DNA of 49,713 bases from Gallionella sp. GTDB lineage: Bacteria; Pseudomonadota; Gammaproteobacteria; Burkholderiales; Gallionellaceae. Positions 16,749 to 26,171 of this stretch are shown here, in pieces. The stretch covers positions 1 to 49,713 of the forward strand of contig JAHEDW010000008.1 in NCBI GenBank assembly GCA_024641025.1. Direction: 5' to 3'. Both the position numbers and the translations under genes were made by a program. The notes beneath the pieces were generated by a model that saw only the letters and a list, made by a program, of their open reading frames with translations, made no database searches and had not been told where the DNA came from. Every line of letters begins with the position of its first letter. The first letter of the stretch is position 1.

Positions 16749-18245
16749 ATGAGCAGGAAGTCTAGCAATCAAGACTCTTCTCGGGGCAAAGCCACTGTGA
16801 AACATGCACGCTCAAAAGTCGCCGGAAAACCCGCCATACCTCCAAAAGACGTACAGAAAGAACCACAAGTATCTCAAGCCGAATTGGAAAAGCAGATCGT
16901 CGAATTGCTGCGAAGCAATAAAGCCTTGGAAGAATCCCTCGGTCAATATATCGACTTTTATGACTACGCACCGGTCGGTTACCTTACGCTAGATGACAAG
17001 GGAAAGATCTCAAAGATTAACCTCACTGGTGCTGCCTTGCTGGGGTTGGAGCGAGACAAACTTTTGAAGCAACGCTTCGTTAATTTTGTGATGCCCGAAG
17101 ACAAGAACCGATTGAAAAGTCATTTCCAGGCAGTGCTTGAACATGATGAGAGACAGTCATGCGAATTAATATTCAACCGCGATGACGGATCTGAATTTTA
17201 TGCGCAGCTGGATTGTCTCAAGATAATCAACAATCGTGAGGCTCCGGAATTTCGTGTTGTGTTGACGGATATTACCGAGCGCAAACGCAAGGATGAATCC
17301 TTGCGTGAAAAGGAGGAGTTCTTTCGCATGATTGCTGAGAACACCGAAGATTTTATTGCGGTACTAGACCTGAGCGGACGTCGGCTTTACAACAACCCGA
17401 CTTACGCAAGGATTTTTGGTGATATAAAAAGAATGAAGGGCACAGATTCTTTTGCCGAGATTCATCCTGATGACCGGGAGCATGTCAAACGTGTGTTCAG
17501 GGAAATCGTTCATACTGGAATTGGTCTGCGTACCGACTTTCGATTCCTGCTGCCAGACGGCAGTATCCGTCACATGGAATCCCGCGGTGGACTGATCAAG
17601 GATAGTCTTGGTAAGGCTTCATATGTTGTTGTGGTATCGCGTGATATTACGGAACGAAAAATAGCAGAAGAGAAGATTCAAAATCTTGCATTCCATGATG
17701 CGCTCACAGGACTTCCCAATCGGCGCTTGTTGAGTGACCGTCTGATCCAGACCATGGCAGCCAGCAAGCGTGGGGGGCATTTTGCCGCTTTGATGTTCAT
17801 TGACCTCGACAACTTCAAGCCGCTCAATGACGAACATGGTCATGCGGCAGGTGACTTGTTGCTTCAGGAGGTGGCGAGCCGCATTACCGGTTGTGTTCGT
17901 GAAGTGGATACGGTCTCGCGCTTCGGCGGAGATGAGTTCGTGGTGCTGCTCAGTGAACTGGATGAAGATCATGCAAAGTCTGCGTTGGAGGCAGGCATCG
18001 TCGCGGAAAAGATACGGGTAGCCTTGTCAGAGCCTTATGTGCTGTCGATGCGGCAACAGGGCAGGATTGAAACAACTGTAACCCATCGTTGTACGTCGAG
18101 CATTGGTGTTGTGTTATTCATCGACCACGAAATCAGTGCAGATGATGTGTTAAGAAGAGCTGACCTGGCGATGTATCGGGCAAAGGACAGTGGGCGCAAT
18201 GCAATCAGATTTTTCGATTCTGATGTACAGATTAGAGCAGGATGA
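16749..18245 (+). CDS. PAS-PAS-GGDEF diguanylate cyclase
   Basis: This is a 498-residue cytosolic protein. A Lys/Ser-rich N-terminus and a coiled coil (about 30-65) lead to PAS1 at 70-180 (YDYAPVGYLTLDDKGKI) and PAS2 at 190-305 (FRMIAENTEDFIAVLDLSG), each ending in DITERK. A GGDEF domain fills 320-495. FHDALTGLPNRRLLSDRL opens it, IDLDNFKPLNDEHGHAAGDLLL follows, and RFGGDEFVVL at about 392 is the intact catalytic motif. REVD lies exactly five residues upstream, forming an inhibitory I-site. It should synthesise cyclic di-GMP in response to a signal sensed by PAS. No EAL domain is present. AGGAGG precedes the start. It is a single gene next to the electron-transfer locus. Confidence 0.93.
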   Translation: MSRKSSNQDSSRGKATVKHARSKVAGKPAIPPKDVQKEPQVSQAELEKQIVELLRSNKALEESLGQYIDFYDYAPVGYLTLDDKGKISKINLTGAALLGLERDKLLKQRFVNFVMPEDKNRLKSHFQAVLEHDERQSCELIFNRDDGSEFYAQLDCLKIINNREAPEFRVVLTDITERKRKDESLREKEEFFRMIAENTEDFIAVLDLSGRRLYNNPTYARIFGDIKRMKGTDSFAEIHPDDREHVKRVFREIVHTGIGLRTDFRFLLPDGSIRHMESRGGLIKDSLGKASYVVVVSRDITERKIAEEKIQNLAFHDALTGLPNRRLLSDRLIQTMAASKRGGHFAALMFIDLDNFKPLNDEHGHAAGDLLLQEVASRITGCVREVDTVSRFGGDEFVVLLSELDEDHAKSALEAGIVAEKIRVALSEPYVLSMRQQGRIETTVTHRCTSSIGVVLFIDHEISADDVLRRADLAMYRAKDSGRNAIRFFDSDVQIRAG

Positions 18246-18651
18246 TCACTTCTGGTCCTTGATTTCCGAGCATGATGGCGAATCCGTAAATAAATGGCAA
18301 TTTGTACATGCAGAAAATTACGTGAAACGAAGCGTCCGGGTTAGTCGAGTATCTTGTTCAAAAGCATAAGGTCGAACATGAACTGAGCATCTGGTCGGAT
18401 CCATGTGGCTCATATCAGACAAATACTGATATAAATATCTCTCTTTATCCTATGTAAAAAAGGGTGGATGACCGATTAAAAATTTGAACGGTATGGGAGT
18501 ACCCTAAGCCAAGTGCATCTAGAACTGTGCAATGTATCGTATCAGGCACTGAATTTTCTGGACATTGGAAATTAATGGTTTCTACAATAGCAAATCCGTC
18601 CAAAGTGCTTGTTCAGATCTCCAGTGCAATAGTAAAAAGATGGGGCAAATA
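18246..18651. other. Upstream region of the decaheme/porin operon
   Basis: This 406-bp non-coding region carries copy 4 of the shared dyad operator (18414-18432) and a degenerate second element near 18467-18480. The frame is open upstream of the cytochrome start back to 18565, but those codons lack a signal peptide and a ribosome binding site, so I treat them as untranslated leader. Confidence 0.5.
18414..18432 (+). promoter_or_regulatory. Shared dyad operator, copy 4 (decaheme/porin operon)
   Basis: ATCAGACAAATACTGATAT contains the arms ATCAG and CTGAT around ACAAATA, extended to ATATCAG/CTGATAT. It matches the dyads at 27842, 28167 and 32874 in spacer sequence and arm spacing. TACTGAT inside it fits the NarL heptamer consensus TACYNMT. 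At the position of the second element (about 53 bp on) only CCGATTAAA is recognisable. It lies 220 bp before the cytochrome start. Confidence 0.6.
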
Positions 18652-19572
18652 ATGAAAATCATGCAAAAACCACATCTCCTTAATTCAATCATCATTTCAT
18701 TTATATTATTGATCTTTTGCGAAATGGGTTTCGCTCAGGGAGAGGCGACTGTCCAAAAGGATACCAATCCCCCAAAAAATATCATTGCCAAAAAGCAGTT
18801 GCTTGATCTGACGTGCTTGGACTGTCATCAGAGCGTCAAGGGAATCAACACAAGAGCAGCAAACTATCATGGCGACTGCGAAACTTGCCATACTGGTGCG
18901 GAGGAACATCGAGATGAATTGCTCAAGGGGCAATCCGGGAATGGTTCAATTGCCTTTCCGCAGGTCAAGGAATGCATGAACTGTCACAAGGTTGATAAGA
19001 TTCTGGCGAATTGGGAATTCAGCGAGCACAGCAAGGGACAAGCGATATGTACTGAATGCCATACACTTCACGCTGCTCCCGTTCCAGGAAAATCTCATCT
19101 TGCGGGGAATAAGATCGACAACAAAAGTGCGAATTGTTCCAAGTGCCATCAGGATGTAGCTTCTCGCTTTAACATGAGCTCTCATCATCCGGTGAATGAG
19201 GGGGCCATGTCATGTGCCAGCTGCCATGACCCGCATGGCTCTCCTCGAATCACGCTGAAAGGCAAGAATGACCAATGTCTCGGTTGCCATCAGGCAATTC
19301 GAGGACCGATGGTATTTGAACACGCTCCCGTCGTGGAAGATTGCATGAGTTGCCACGATCCGCATGGAGCATCCAGTCGTCGCCTGTTGTCGGTATCGCA
19401 ACCGATGGTATGTCTTCAGTGCCACTCTATCGTCCAAGGCAAGCATGGGTATGGCTCTTCCGAGCCATCGGCGGTAGGTACCAGGACAATCTCAGGCGCG
19501 GTACTCAGGAATTGCACAAATTGTCATAGCGCAATACACGGTAGCCATCAGGATCCGGTGCTGCGCTATTGA
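18652..19572 (+). CDS. Decaheme c-type cytochrome, DmsE/MtrA family
   Basis: This 306-residue exported protein has ten CXXCH heme-binding motifs between about residues 54 and 291: CLDCH, CETCH, CMNCH, CTECH, CSKCH, CASCH, CLGCH, CMSCH, CLQCH and CTNCH. Several are followed by DPHG, typical of the MtrA/DmsE/PioA fold. A Sec signal peptide (HLLNSIIISFILLIFCEMGFAQ) precedes them. The ATG at 18652 is chosen because it has GGGG at the right distance and gives a normal signal. Length and heme number match periplasmic decaheme partners of outer-membrane porins, which carry electrons across the outer membrane. The porin gene begins 14 bp downstream, so the two form one operon. Confidence 0.93.
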   Translation: MKIMQKPHLLNSIIISFILLIFCEMGFAQGEATVQKDTNPPKNIIAKKQLLDLTCLDCHQSVKGINTRAANYHGDCETCHTGAEEHRDELLKGQSGNGSIAFPQVKECMNCHKVDKILANWEFSEHSKGQAICTECHTLHAAPVPGKSHLAGNKIDNKSANCSKCHQDVASRFNMSSHHPVNEGAMSCASCHDPHGSPRITLKGKNDQCLGCHQAIRGPMVFEHAPVVEDCMSCHDPHGASSRRLLSVSQPMVCLQCHSIVQGKHGYGSSEPSAVGTRTISGAVLRNCTNCHSAIHGSHQDPVLRY

Positions 19573-19586
19573 CAGGGAGGAATGCC

Positions 19587-22500
19587 ATGAGCGCGATCTC
19601 AAAAATAAATCTGCCCATTCTGATATGCATGGCGTTTGTACAGAATACCGCTAATGCCGAGCCACCTTCACCTCCTCCGGTCCAAAACCAGGAAGGTGCT
19701 ACATCCCGTGTAATCGAGTCTCCAACAACAACCTTGGCGCCGGCATTTTCGGCTTCCATCGTCCGCTCGTCTGATTCCCTAAAGACAAAGGTGCGCACAG
19801 AACCGACCTTTACCAAGATGACAGGTATCCCTTTTGGGAGTTATCTGTTGTTCCCCGAGCTGGCCCTATATCTGACGAACGACAATAATATATACGAGCA
19901 ACCAAGGAACACCAGCTCCGACTGGATAACGACGCTTTCACCAACACTGGTTGCCAAGTCTAACTGGAAGAAACACGCTTTGGATTTCAAGGCTGGTGCA
20001 AACATTGATCGTTACAAGCAATATACCAACGAAAACGTGGATGACTATTGGTTGGGTGCAGATGGTCATTATGATGTCACTCCTGGCACCAATTTCTTTG
20101 CTGGCTTGCTTAGCAGTCGCGACCACGAGGATCGTGGTTCGCCTAATGCGATTCCCGGAATTGAGCCAACTAAATACGACACCAACGAAGGTTACTTGGG
20201 TATAGATACGCAGATTGGCCGTGTGTCAGTACGTGCAGGTGTCACACATGTTCAACTTGATTTTCATAATCCTCCCGGTGTGGTTAGTCCGAATACCCAG
20301 GATGACCGTGACCACAAGATCGATTCGGTGGGTGCGCGAATCAGCTATTCAGTCACACCCACACTGAAGCCCTTCATCCAGGCGGCCAGTGATGAAAGGT
20401 GCTATAGCCAGACAGCAGATGATCTTGGCTACCTGCGTGATTCCAAAGGATACCGGTATGCTATCGGCGCAAGCTACAAGCCATCGGCAATACTTGAAGG
20501 CGAGGTATATATCGGGCGTATGTTCCAAGACTATGACGATAGTCGATTTAAAGACATGAACCGAAAATACTTCGGTGGCGAACTCCACTGGAAACCGCTG
20601 GTCGGCACATCGATAAGTGCCTTTCTCGACCGCTCGCTCGAGGAAACCACGCTGACCGGAGCCTCAGGCTATGTTGACACAATGGCGGGTGCCAGCATTG
20701 AGCGCTCATTGAGCCGGGATATGTTGGTTAATGGCGGAATCTATCAGGTACAAAGCAGCTACCAGGGAATCAAGCGTACAGACTATGTCACGAATGCTAC
20801 AGTAGGCGTCAAATATTATGTGTCCCCAGTGGTGTACCTGGGTGCTGACTATCGATTGTTAAATCGTATATCGAGTGTACAGGACGCCTACTACATGCGT
20901 AATCAGGTCATGGTCAGCTTGGGTTATACCCCGGGTCGCAAGCGTCCGGCACTAGAGGAGAGCATGAGTCCGTGGGAAAAAGCCATGGCTGCAGCGGATC
21001 ATAATGCCGAGCTACATGGCAACATCATACCCAAGCTTATCTATTTCGATTACGCGCAAGGGGTAGACCAGAGTAGCACCAACTTCCTGGAGCGCTATAA
21101 CTATCTGGACCAGAGCTTTGGCAATAATCGTCGCCATGGGGTGATCGCCGATGTCGATCTGAGCCTGGTTTACGCTTCGGATGAGCGCGACCTTATGGTA
21201 TTGGAGCGCGAAGGCTACGGAGAAAACAATCAGCGCACCAGATTGAGGATTAACAGTGAATCCGTCGGGTTCAATGCCTACAGTTCCATCTTCCAGTCTG
21301 CGACCGGCGGCATCGATTTTCGTTTTAACCCGAATGCCGTCGTGGGTGGAACCGACCAGAATTACAGTGCAGTTGCTGGCAACGTGGGAGAGTCACAACA
21401 TATCTCCCAGTTCAATTATGACAGTATTGACACGCTTTACACGGTGAATCGGTCTGAAACCGGTGCAAGCTTGATGTTCAAGCCGGTTGCATTTGACAAA
21501 CATGGTTCGGTCGAAGTCCGTTACGACAGCATCGTCCGCGCCGGCAATAAAATGACCAACTATGTGTTTCCCGCCGTGGCACTGTCGGGTGGTTCAGGAT
21601 CAACTGCACGGGAACTGGCACAGTGGCGAGGTTACAGTCAATTGATCGACGAGCAAAGCAAGCGTTTTACCTTCAACTTTGCGTTGACACCGAAAGAGTT
21701 GTTCAGGCTTAACTATGAATTTTCGATTGATGCTTTCCAGAATTTTACAGCCCCTGTCTCAATTGCTACAGTATCGCAGTGGTCTGGCATCCAGATCGGA
21801 TCGGGCGGGGGAGGGGTGCCATTCTTTAATACCTCTGAAGCGGCTGGGCAACCCAACGTCACCCTCAATTTTGTAGCAGATTCCACCCTGATCACCAACA
21901 GTTTGAACTTCAGTAAACAATTCTCGGATACTGCCGTGCTATCCGCTGGATTGAGCATGGCAAGACTAAAGCAAGACAGTTATACGAGCGTCCAACAAAT
22001 ATCAGGATATGACGATGGTAAAACAGGTACCGACAGTGGCTACCTTACAGGCAAGTTCAATCTGGCAGACATCACCAGTATCGAGGCTTTTGCGCGCTAC
22101 AGTAAAAGGAATAATGGATCATCCTATCCTGTCGCAGGATTTTATGACCCTGTCTCGGATACCAGCTACGAACGCATGGTGACGCCTCGCATCAACAGCA
22201 TCGAAACCAGAACCGTTGGTTTAGAAGTTCATCCATACCAAAAGATACTCAAGACTTCGCTGACTGCCGGCTTGGTTCACGAGGACAAGGATCGCAACCT
22301 GACTTATGGGATCGATCCCGTCCTGGTTCCAGAACTCATGTTGTATCGCGATCGTTCCAGCGCTGACGAGATATATCTCAAATTGATATCGCGCCCGGCG
22401 AAACACTGGATGATCAGGCTGACGCCGTCTTACATCGATTCGAACAAGACTGGCATGGTGACAGAACCGGAACATGCGGGACAAATCAAATCGCTCGTAA

Positions 22501-23168
22501 CCTACAGCAGGCCTGATTGGAAAGAATTGGTTGCCAGTGCCTACTACAATTACAAAAACAAGAAGAACAGTTTGCACGGCTATTCAAGCTATGACCAATA
22601 CGCCGGCTTCAGCGAGCCACAAACACAAAAAGTGAACAGTACGTCAAGATCCGCCGGACTCAACCTTAACCTGGTGCCACGTGAAGCGGTCAAGATCAAC
22701 CTGGGTTACGCCTGGAACCAGATGGATCTTGATGCTTACTACTTTACGACGAATCGTGTTCGCTTCCATTACCTTAATCCAACAAGTGCGACTTCTGCCC
22801 CTCCACCACCTGGTTATACGATCTGGCCGCTTGATTTCCTGGTGCTGGGTAATCCCGATTTCAAGGTGGATAACCATAGCGTGACTGCAGGAGCGGAGTG
22901 GGAAGGAGACAAGCTCATCCTGTCGGGAAACTATGTCCTTAACATGTCAGAGGGGCATAACGCAGATGGCTTGACTGTTCAGCTGCCAGAACCCGACGGT
23001 AGAGTCGATAACCAGTTGCACTCCTTGTCGATTGGACTCGAATACCCAACGCAACGTGACATATCGCTCCAGGCAGGCTATACCTTCGATTACTACAGGG
23101 ATTATGCCTACCCAGCGATGAGCGGAAAATTGCACACCATTATGATGGGGTTGAATTTCCGGATGTGA
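19587..23168 (+). CDS. Giant outer-membrane porin: BBP2-type barrel fused to MtrB/PioB-like barrel
   Basis: This is a 1193-residue protein with a signal peptide (cleavage likely after NANA) and start ATG 19587 behind GGGAGGA. Residues about 75-447 read like the BBP2_2/EpsL-type barrel of exopolysaccharide loci: FPELALYLTNDNNIYEQP, DERCYSQTADDLGYLRDSKGYR, YIGRMFQDYDDSRFKDM, VGVKYYVSPVVYLGADYRL and YYMRNQVMVSLGY. A charged linker (448-476, RKRPALEESMSPWEKAM) follows. Residues about 477-1193 resemble an MtrB/PioB decaheme-associated porin in length (about 717) and in long paired strands, ending KLHTIMMGLNFRM. Ordinary MtrB porins are about 700 residues, so the N-terminal barrel is extra. The upstream decaheme cytochrome should plug the MtrB-like pore. 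The fusion is inferred from motif recall. Confidence 0.75.
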   Translation: MSAISKINLPILICMAFVQNTANAEPPSPPPVQNQEGATSRVIESPTTTLAPAFSASIVRSSDSLKTKVRTEPTFTKMTGIPFGSYLLFPELALYLTNDNNIYEQPRNTSSDWITTLSPTLVAKSNWKKHALDFKAGANIDRYKQYTNENVDDYWLGADGHYDVTPGTNFFAGLLSSRDHEDRGSPNAIPGIEPTKYDTNEGYLGIDTQIGRVSVRAGVTHVQLDFHNPPGVVSPNTQDDRDHKIDSVGARISYSVTPTLKPFIQAASDERCYSQTADDLGYLRDSKGYRYAIGASYKPSAILEGEVYIGRMFQDYDDSRFKDMNRKYFGGELHWKPLVGTSISAFLDRSLEETTLTGASGYVDTMAGASIERSLSRDMLVNGGIYQVQSSYQGIKRTDYVTNATVGVKYYVSPVVYLGADYRLLNRISSVQDAYYMRNQVMVSLGYTPGRKRPALEESMSPWEKAMAAADHNAELHGNIIPKLIYFDYAQGVDQSSTNFLERYNYLDQSFGNNRRHGVIADVDLSLVYASDERDLMVLEREGYGENNQRTRLRINSESVGFNAYSSIFQSATGGIDFRFNPNAVVGGTDQNYSAVAGNVGESQHISQFNYDSIDTLYTVNRSETGASLMFKPVAFDKHGSVEVRYDSIVRAGNKMTNYVFPAVALSGGSGSTARELAQWRGYSQLIDEQSKRFTFNFALTPKELFRLNYEFSIDAFQNFTAPVSIATVSQWSGIQIGSGGGGVPFFNTSEAAGQPNVTLNFVADSTLITNSLNFSKQFSDTAVLSAGLSMARLKQDSYTSVQQISGYDDGKTGTDSGYLTGKFNLADITSIEAFARYSKRNNGSSYPVAGFYDPVSDTSYERMVTPRINSIETRTVGLEVHPYQKILKTSLTAGLVHEDKDRNLTYGIDPVLVPELMLYRDRSSADEIYLKLISRPAKHWMIRLTPSYIDSNKTGMVTEPEHAGQIKSLVTYSRPDWKELVASAYYNYKNKKNSLHGYSSYDQYAGFSEPQTQKVNSTSRSAGLNLNLVPREAVKINLGYAWNQMDLDAYYFTTNRVRFHYLNPTSATSAPPPPGYTIWPLDFLVLGNPDFKVDNHSVTAGAEWEGDKLILSGNYVLNMSEGHNADGLTVQLPEPDGRVDNQLHSLSIGLEYPTQRDISLQAGYTFDYYRDYAYPAMSGKLHTIMMGLNFRM

Positions 23169-23222
23169 ACTCCTCCCCACATCAGGGAAAGAAGCTTATC
23201 CTGTAACGATGTTGTGCAATTG

Positions 23223-23258
23223 AATGAACACGGGCTGCAATTGCAGCCCGTGTTCATT
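23223..23258. terminator. 36-bp perfect palindrome, bidirectional terminator
   Basis: The palindrome is perfect from 23223 to 23258, centred between 23240 and 23241 (AATGAACACGGGCTGCAA then its complement). It lies between the convergent porin and rhodanese genes, 54 bp from one stop and 23 bp from the other. As RNA it gives an 18-bp stem flanked by A/T-rich ends on both strands, suited to terminate both operons. The absence of an unpaired loop means a few central pairs must open. Confidence 0.75.
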
Positions 23259-23281
23259 TGCTCGAGAAAGTTAAATTCAGG

Positions 23282-24430
23282 TTATTTCTTTTCGACCATC
23301 GTATAGCTGCCATCCTTGTTAAATTTGGTATCGGCATTGATGAAGTAGGTTTTCATTTCTGGTTTGATCACCTTAACCATGTCGTAAGCCTCACCGGCGC
23401 GAGCCCCACCGCCGCAGAAAAACACGATGGGTTTGTCAGTTGGCAAAGTTGCGATGTTCTTTTCCAGTTGGTCAATAGGTATGCTCACCGCGCCCTTGAA
23501 AGTGCCAGCAGCAAACTCTGGGGCATCCCTAACGTCGACCAGCATCAGGCTATCTGGTGCTTCTTTCATGATTTTTTCAAAGGATGCCACGGTAATCGTG
23601 CCAGACTCCTTGCCTTGCTCGATGGTAGGTTGATTGCTCGTGGATGCGGCATCGTCACCGGCAGGTCCGGGGCCAAAGGCTTTCTCCCAGCCAGGATATC
23701 CCTCTGGGATCATCTTGACGTTGGTGTAACCCAATTTGACTGCTTTTTCCGCTGAATTTGCACTCAGCTTGCATTGCAAACCACCACAATAAAAATACAG
23801 TGGCATGGCTTTATCGGCGGGAAGCTTATCGATCATCTTGTCGAATTGGCTGTCCGGGATACTGATTGCACCGGGGATATGTCCCTTGTCATACATGCGT
23901 GCCTTGGGACGCGAGTCGACAATTACCATCAGTGCATTATCGTCAATCTGCTTCTTGATGAATGCCGGACTAACTGCAGCTATGTTACCTAGCTTGACCC
24001 ACTCAGGGAAACCTTCCGGATATACGTGGATATTGGTGTAACCCATCTTCTCTGCTTTGAATGCGCCTTTGTGACTCAACATGCATTCCAAGCCTTCGCA
24101 GTAAAAGATCAGGAGCGTTGCCTTATCCTGTGGCAAAAGTTCTGGCGCCAGTTTCTCAAAATACGTATCGGGTATGTTGACTGCGGTCGGAATATGTCCA
24201 GGATCGTATTTGCGTGCTGTTGGTCTGGAATCAATGATCTCTGTGCCATCAGGTTTGGGCAGCACGGCATATTTTTTGATGAACTCAATATCAACCAGCG
24301 TGTGGTACCAACCTTCTTTGCCTTGCACTTGTGGTGCGTCAGCTGCAAGCGTGTTTAAAGGTATCACAAGTGGGGTAGTGGCAAAGACAACTAACAACAA
24401 TGATGCCAAAACTGAGTGTTTGGCTTTCAT
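23282..24430 (-). CDS. Periplasmic triple-rhodanese-domain protein
   Basis: This is a 382-residue exported protein. AAGGAG lies 6 bp before the ATG at 24430, which opens a Sec signal (SVLASLLLVVFATTPLVIPL). Three rhodanese domains follow. Domain 1 has IDSRPTARKYDPGHIPTAV with FYCEGLECMLSHKGA, domain 2 has VDSRPKARMYDKGHIPGAI with FYCGGLQCKLSANSA, and domain 3 has VDVRDAPEFAAGTFKGAV with FFCGGGARAGEAYD. All three keep the catalytic Cys. Domains 1 and 2 have a second Cys six residues on and lack the usual Arg at that site, whereas domain 3 has the usual CxxxxR. The protein probably binds and passes sulfane sulfur in the periplasm for the YeeE transporter encoded 28 bp upstream in the same operon. 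Confidence 0.9.
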   Translation of the reverse strand: MKAKHSVLASLLLVVFATTPLVIPLNTLAADAPQVQGKEGWYHTLVDIEFIKKYAVLPKPDGTEIIDSRPTARKYDPGHIPTAVNIPDTYFEKLAPELLPQDKATLLIFYCEGLECMLSHKGAFKAEKMGYTNIHVYPEGFPEWVKLGNIAAVSPAFIKKQIDDNALMVIVDSRPKARMYDKGHIPGAISIPDSQFDKMIDKLPADKAMPLYFYCGGLQCKLSANSAEKAVKLGYTNVKMIPEGYPGWEKAFGPGPAGDDAASTSNQPTIEQGKESGTITVASFEKIMKEAPDSLMLVDVRDAPEFAAGTFKGAVSIPIDQLEKNIATLPTDKPIVFFCGGGARAGEAYDMVKVIKPEMKTYFINADTKFNKDGSYTMVEKK

Positions 24431-24458
24431 GATCATCTCCTTTGAGGATACTCGTTGT

Positions 24459-25700
24459 TTATAACAAGGTGAAGCGTTCGGTTGATTCGTTGTAGCGTAC
24501 CAGTGCATACCAGACCATCAAACCGGCACCGCTGATCAAGTATGTCCAACCCCAACTATCCAACATCACCGGAAGATATGCCTGATAGCCAATTCTGGTT
24601 TCCTCGATCAGGTCCAGGTTCATTTCAGATACTAGCCAGCCCGATTTTTTGAGCAGAGCATTTGTGATCGAACCAATCCAGGCAAAGAAAAAGATCGTTA
24701 CCCATAACTTGAGGTGACCCTCACCCATACGCCAGAGAGATCCAGAAGCACAGCCTCCGGCAAAGATCATGCCGATGCCAAATATCAGGCCACCTAGCAA
24801 TGAGCCTAGCCAGAAGGTTGGGGGGATTGCAATATATGGATCGATTACCTTGTGCTGAAACAAAAGGGAGGCGAGTGGAATACCCAGTGCCAATGCCAAG
24901 ATAACTGCCTTGGTCATATCCCCTTCAGCTGTCATGAAAGGCTCACGGAAGGCACGTGCAAAGCAGAATCGTGAGCGATGCATGATGAAACCGATGAAAA
25001 AGCCAGCCAAGATGATGATTGCCCGCACAGTTAGCTTTTCATTTTCAGATAAGTACCATAGGGTTGCCCAGGCAAGGATCAACACAAAAACGCCAAAGCC
25101 GATCCAGGGATAAAAGTGAATTAGCTTGTCTGATACTTTCAGGCTTGGTGGGGCTGTCATGCCCCAGTTGATGTGATCCAACGTCCACAACAATACTTTC
25201 AGGCCGATGATGGCGCCAAGTGTCAGCCCTAGCCACATTGCCCAGCCTGCTGGTGACGAATGTAATAGCGGGGTGAAGAAGCCACCGGTAGTACAACCGC
25301 CTGCTAGAGTCGCACCGATTCCCATCAGGCTGCCACCGAGTGAAGCCCATGCATATTCAAGTTTCGGAGGTCGGTTGATGTGGAACTGACGTGATAGCAG
25401 GGCAGCACAAAAGGCACCTATCACCAAGGAGATGTTCATCAATGACATGCGGTGCAGTAAAGGCCCATCAAGCCTGTCATGCACCCCTAGCAACGGCCCC
25501 AGCCCAATCAGGTTGTTGAACCAGTCACCCCACAATTTGAGTCCGCCGAACACACCCCAGAACAGGCCGTCGCTCATCAGGCCTAATATCACCAGTACGA
25601 TGAGGATGGCACCGAGATTAGGCGACCATGCTTCGACAAATAGCCTTTGGTAATCAGCCCTGAAACCGGAAAAAACGGATGTATCGTTGCCAGCACTCAT
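24459..25700 (-). CDS. YeeE/YedE-family (TsuA-like) sulfur-compound transporter
   Basis: This is a 413-residue integral membrane protein with about ten helices. It has the paired family motifs GATLAGGCTTGGFF (first half) and GMIFAGGCASGSLWRMGEG (second half), with RSRFCFARAFREPF between them. Conserved cysteines in these loops carry persulfide-linked substrate in the TsuA thiosulfate transporter, so thiosulfate or sulfane-sulfur uptake is the likely role. The substrate cannot be fixed from sequence. AAGGA precedes the start. It is the third gene of the octaheme cytochrome operon, 28 bp before the triple rhodanese. Confidence 0.92.
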   Translation of the reverse strand: MSAGNDTSVFSGFRADYQRLFVEAWSPNLGAILIVLVILGLMSDGLFWGVFGGLKLWGDWFNNLIGLGPLLGVHDRLDGPLLHRMSLMNISLVIGAFCAALLSRQFHINRPPKLEYAWASLGGSLMGIGATLAGGCTTGGFFTPLLHSSPAGWAMWLGLTLGAIIGLKVLLWTLDHINWGMTAPPSLKVSDKLIHFYPWIGFGVFVLILAWATLWYLSENEKLTVRAIIILAGFFIGFIMHRSRFCFARAFREPFMTAEGDMTKAVILALALGIPLASLLFQHKVIDPYIAIPPTFWLGSLLGGLIFGIGMIFAGGCASGSLWRMGEGHLKLWVTIFFFAWIGSITNALLKKSGWLVSEMNLDLIEETRIGYQAYLPVMLDSWGWTYLISGAGLMVWYALVRYNESTERFTLL

Positions 25701-25759
25701 CGCCAGTATCCTTAATTGCTATCAAGCACTTCAGCGCAGATCGATTGCTAACGCAACTG

Positions 25760-26152
25760 TTAACTGCAACTTGCTGGGGAATCACCATCCTTTGCACCTT
25801 TGGTCATAAAGGCACGAATGTCATCTAGCAGATCCTGGTCTGGAACGTCCGCGAATTTTTCAGCTGCCTTGTTGGTCGCCCTGATGCTGGCGCGATAGGG
25901 CTTGCTGACGTAATACTTGACGGAGTTAATACCTTTGGCATGTTTATCTGCCTCTAGGTAGGCATTCCATTCGGCCTTGCTCCTGGTGTTTGGTGAGATT
26001 GCGCCTCCAGCTTTATCGACATGGCACGCTGTACAGACCATGCGGAAATAGACTCGTCCACGTTTCCAGTCACCCTCTTCAGATTGAGCTGACAACGGAA
26101 GTATGATCAGGCACAACACCATTCCAAAGTACAGATTCAGTTGGATTCGCAT
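25760..26152 (-). CDS. Small monoheme c-type cytochrome
   Basis: This is a 130-residue exported protein. AAGGAG precedes the ATG at 26152, giving a Sec signal (LNLYFGMVLCLIILPLSAQ). One CTACH heme motif lies at about residue 40, in RGRVYFRMVCTACHVDKAGGAISP. Pro, Asp and Lys/Arg-rich helices follow, ending in DIRAFMTKGAKDGDS. A methionine in FMTKG could be the distal ligand, but this is uncertain. It is likely an electron shuttle between the quinol or electron source and the octaheme cytochrome whose gene ends 19 bp upstream. Confidence 0.88.
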   Translation of the reverse strand: MRIQLNLYFGMVLCLIILPLSAQSEEGDWKRGRVYFRMVCTACHVDKAGGAISPNTRSKAEWNAYLEADKHAKGINSVKYYVSKPYRASIRATNKAAEKFADVPDQDLLDDIRAFMTKGAKDGDSPASCS

Positions 26153-26171
26153 GATGAGCTCCTTGAGCTGT

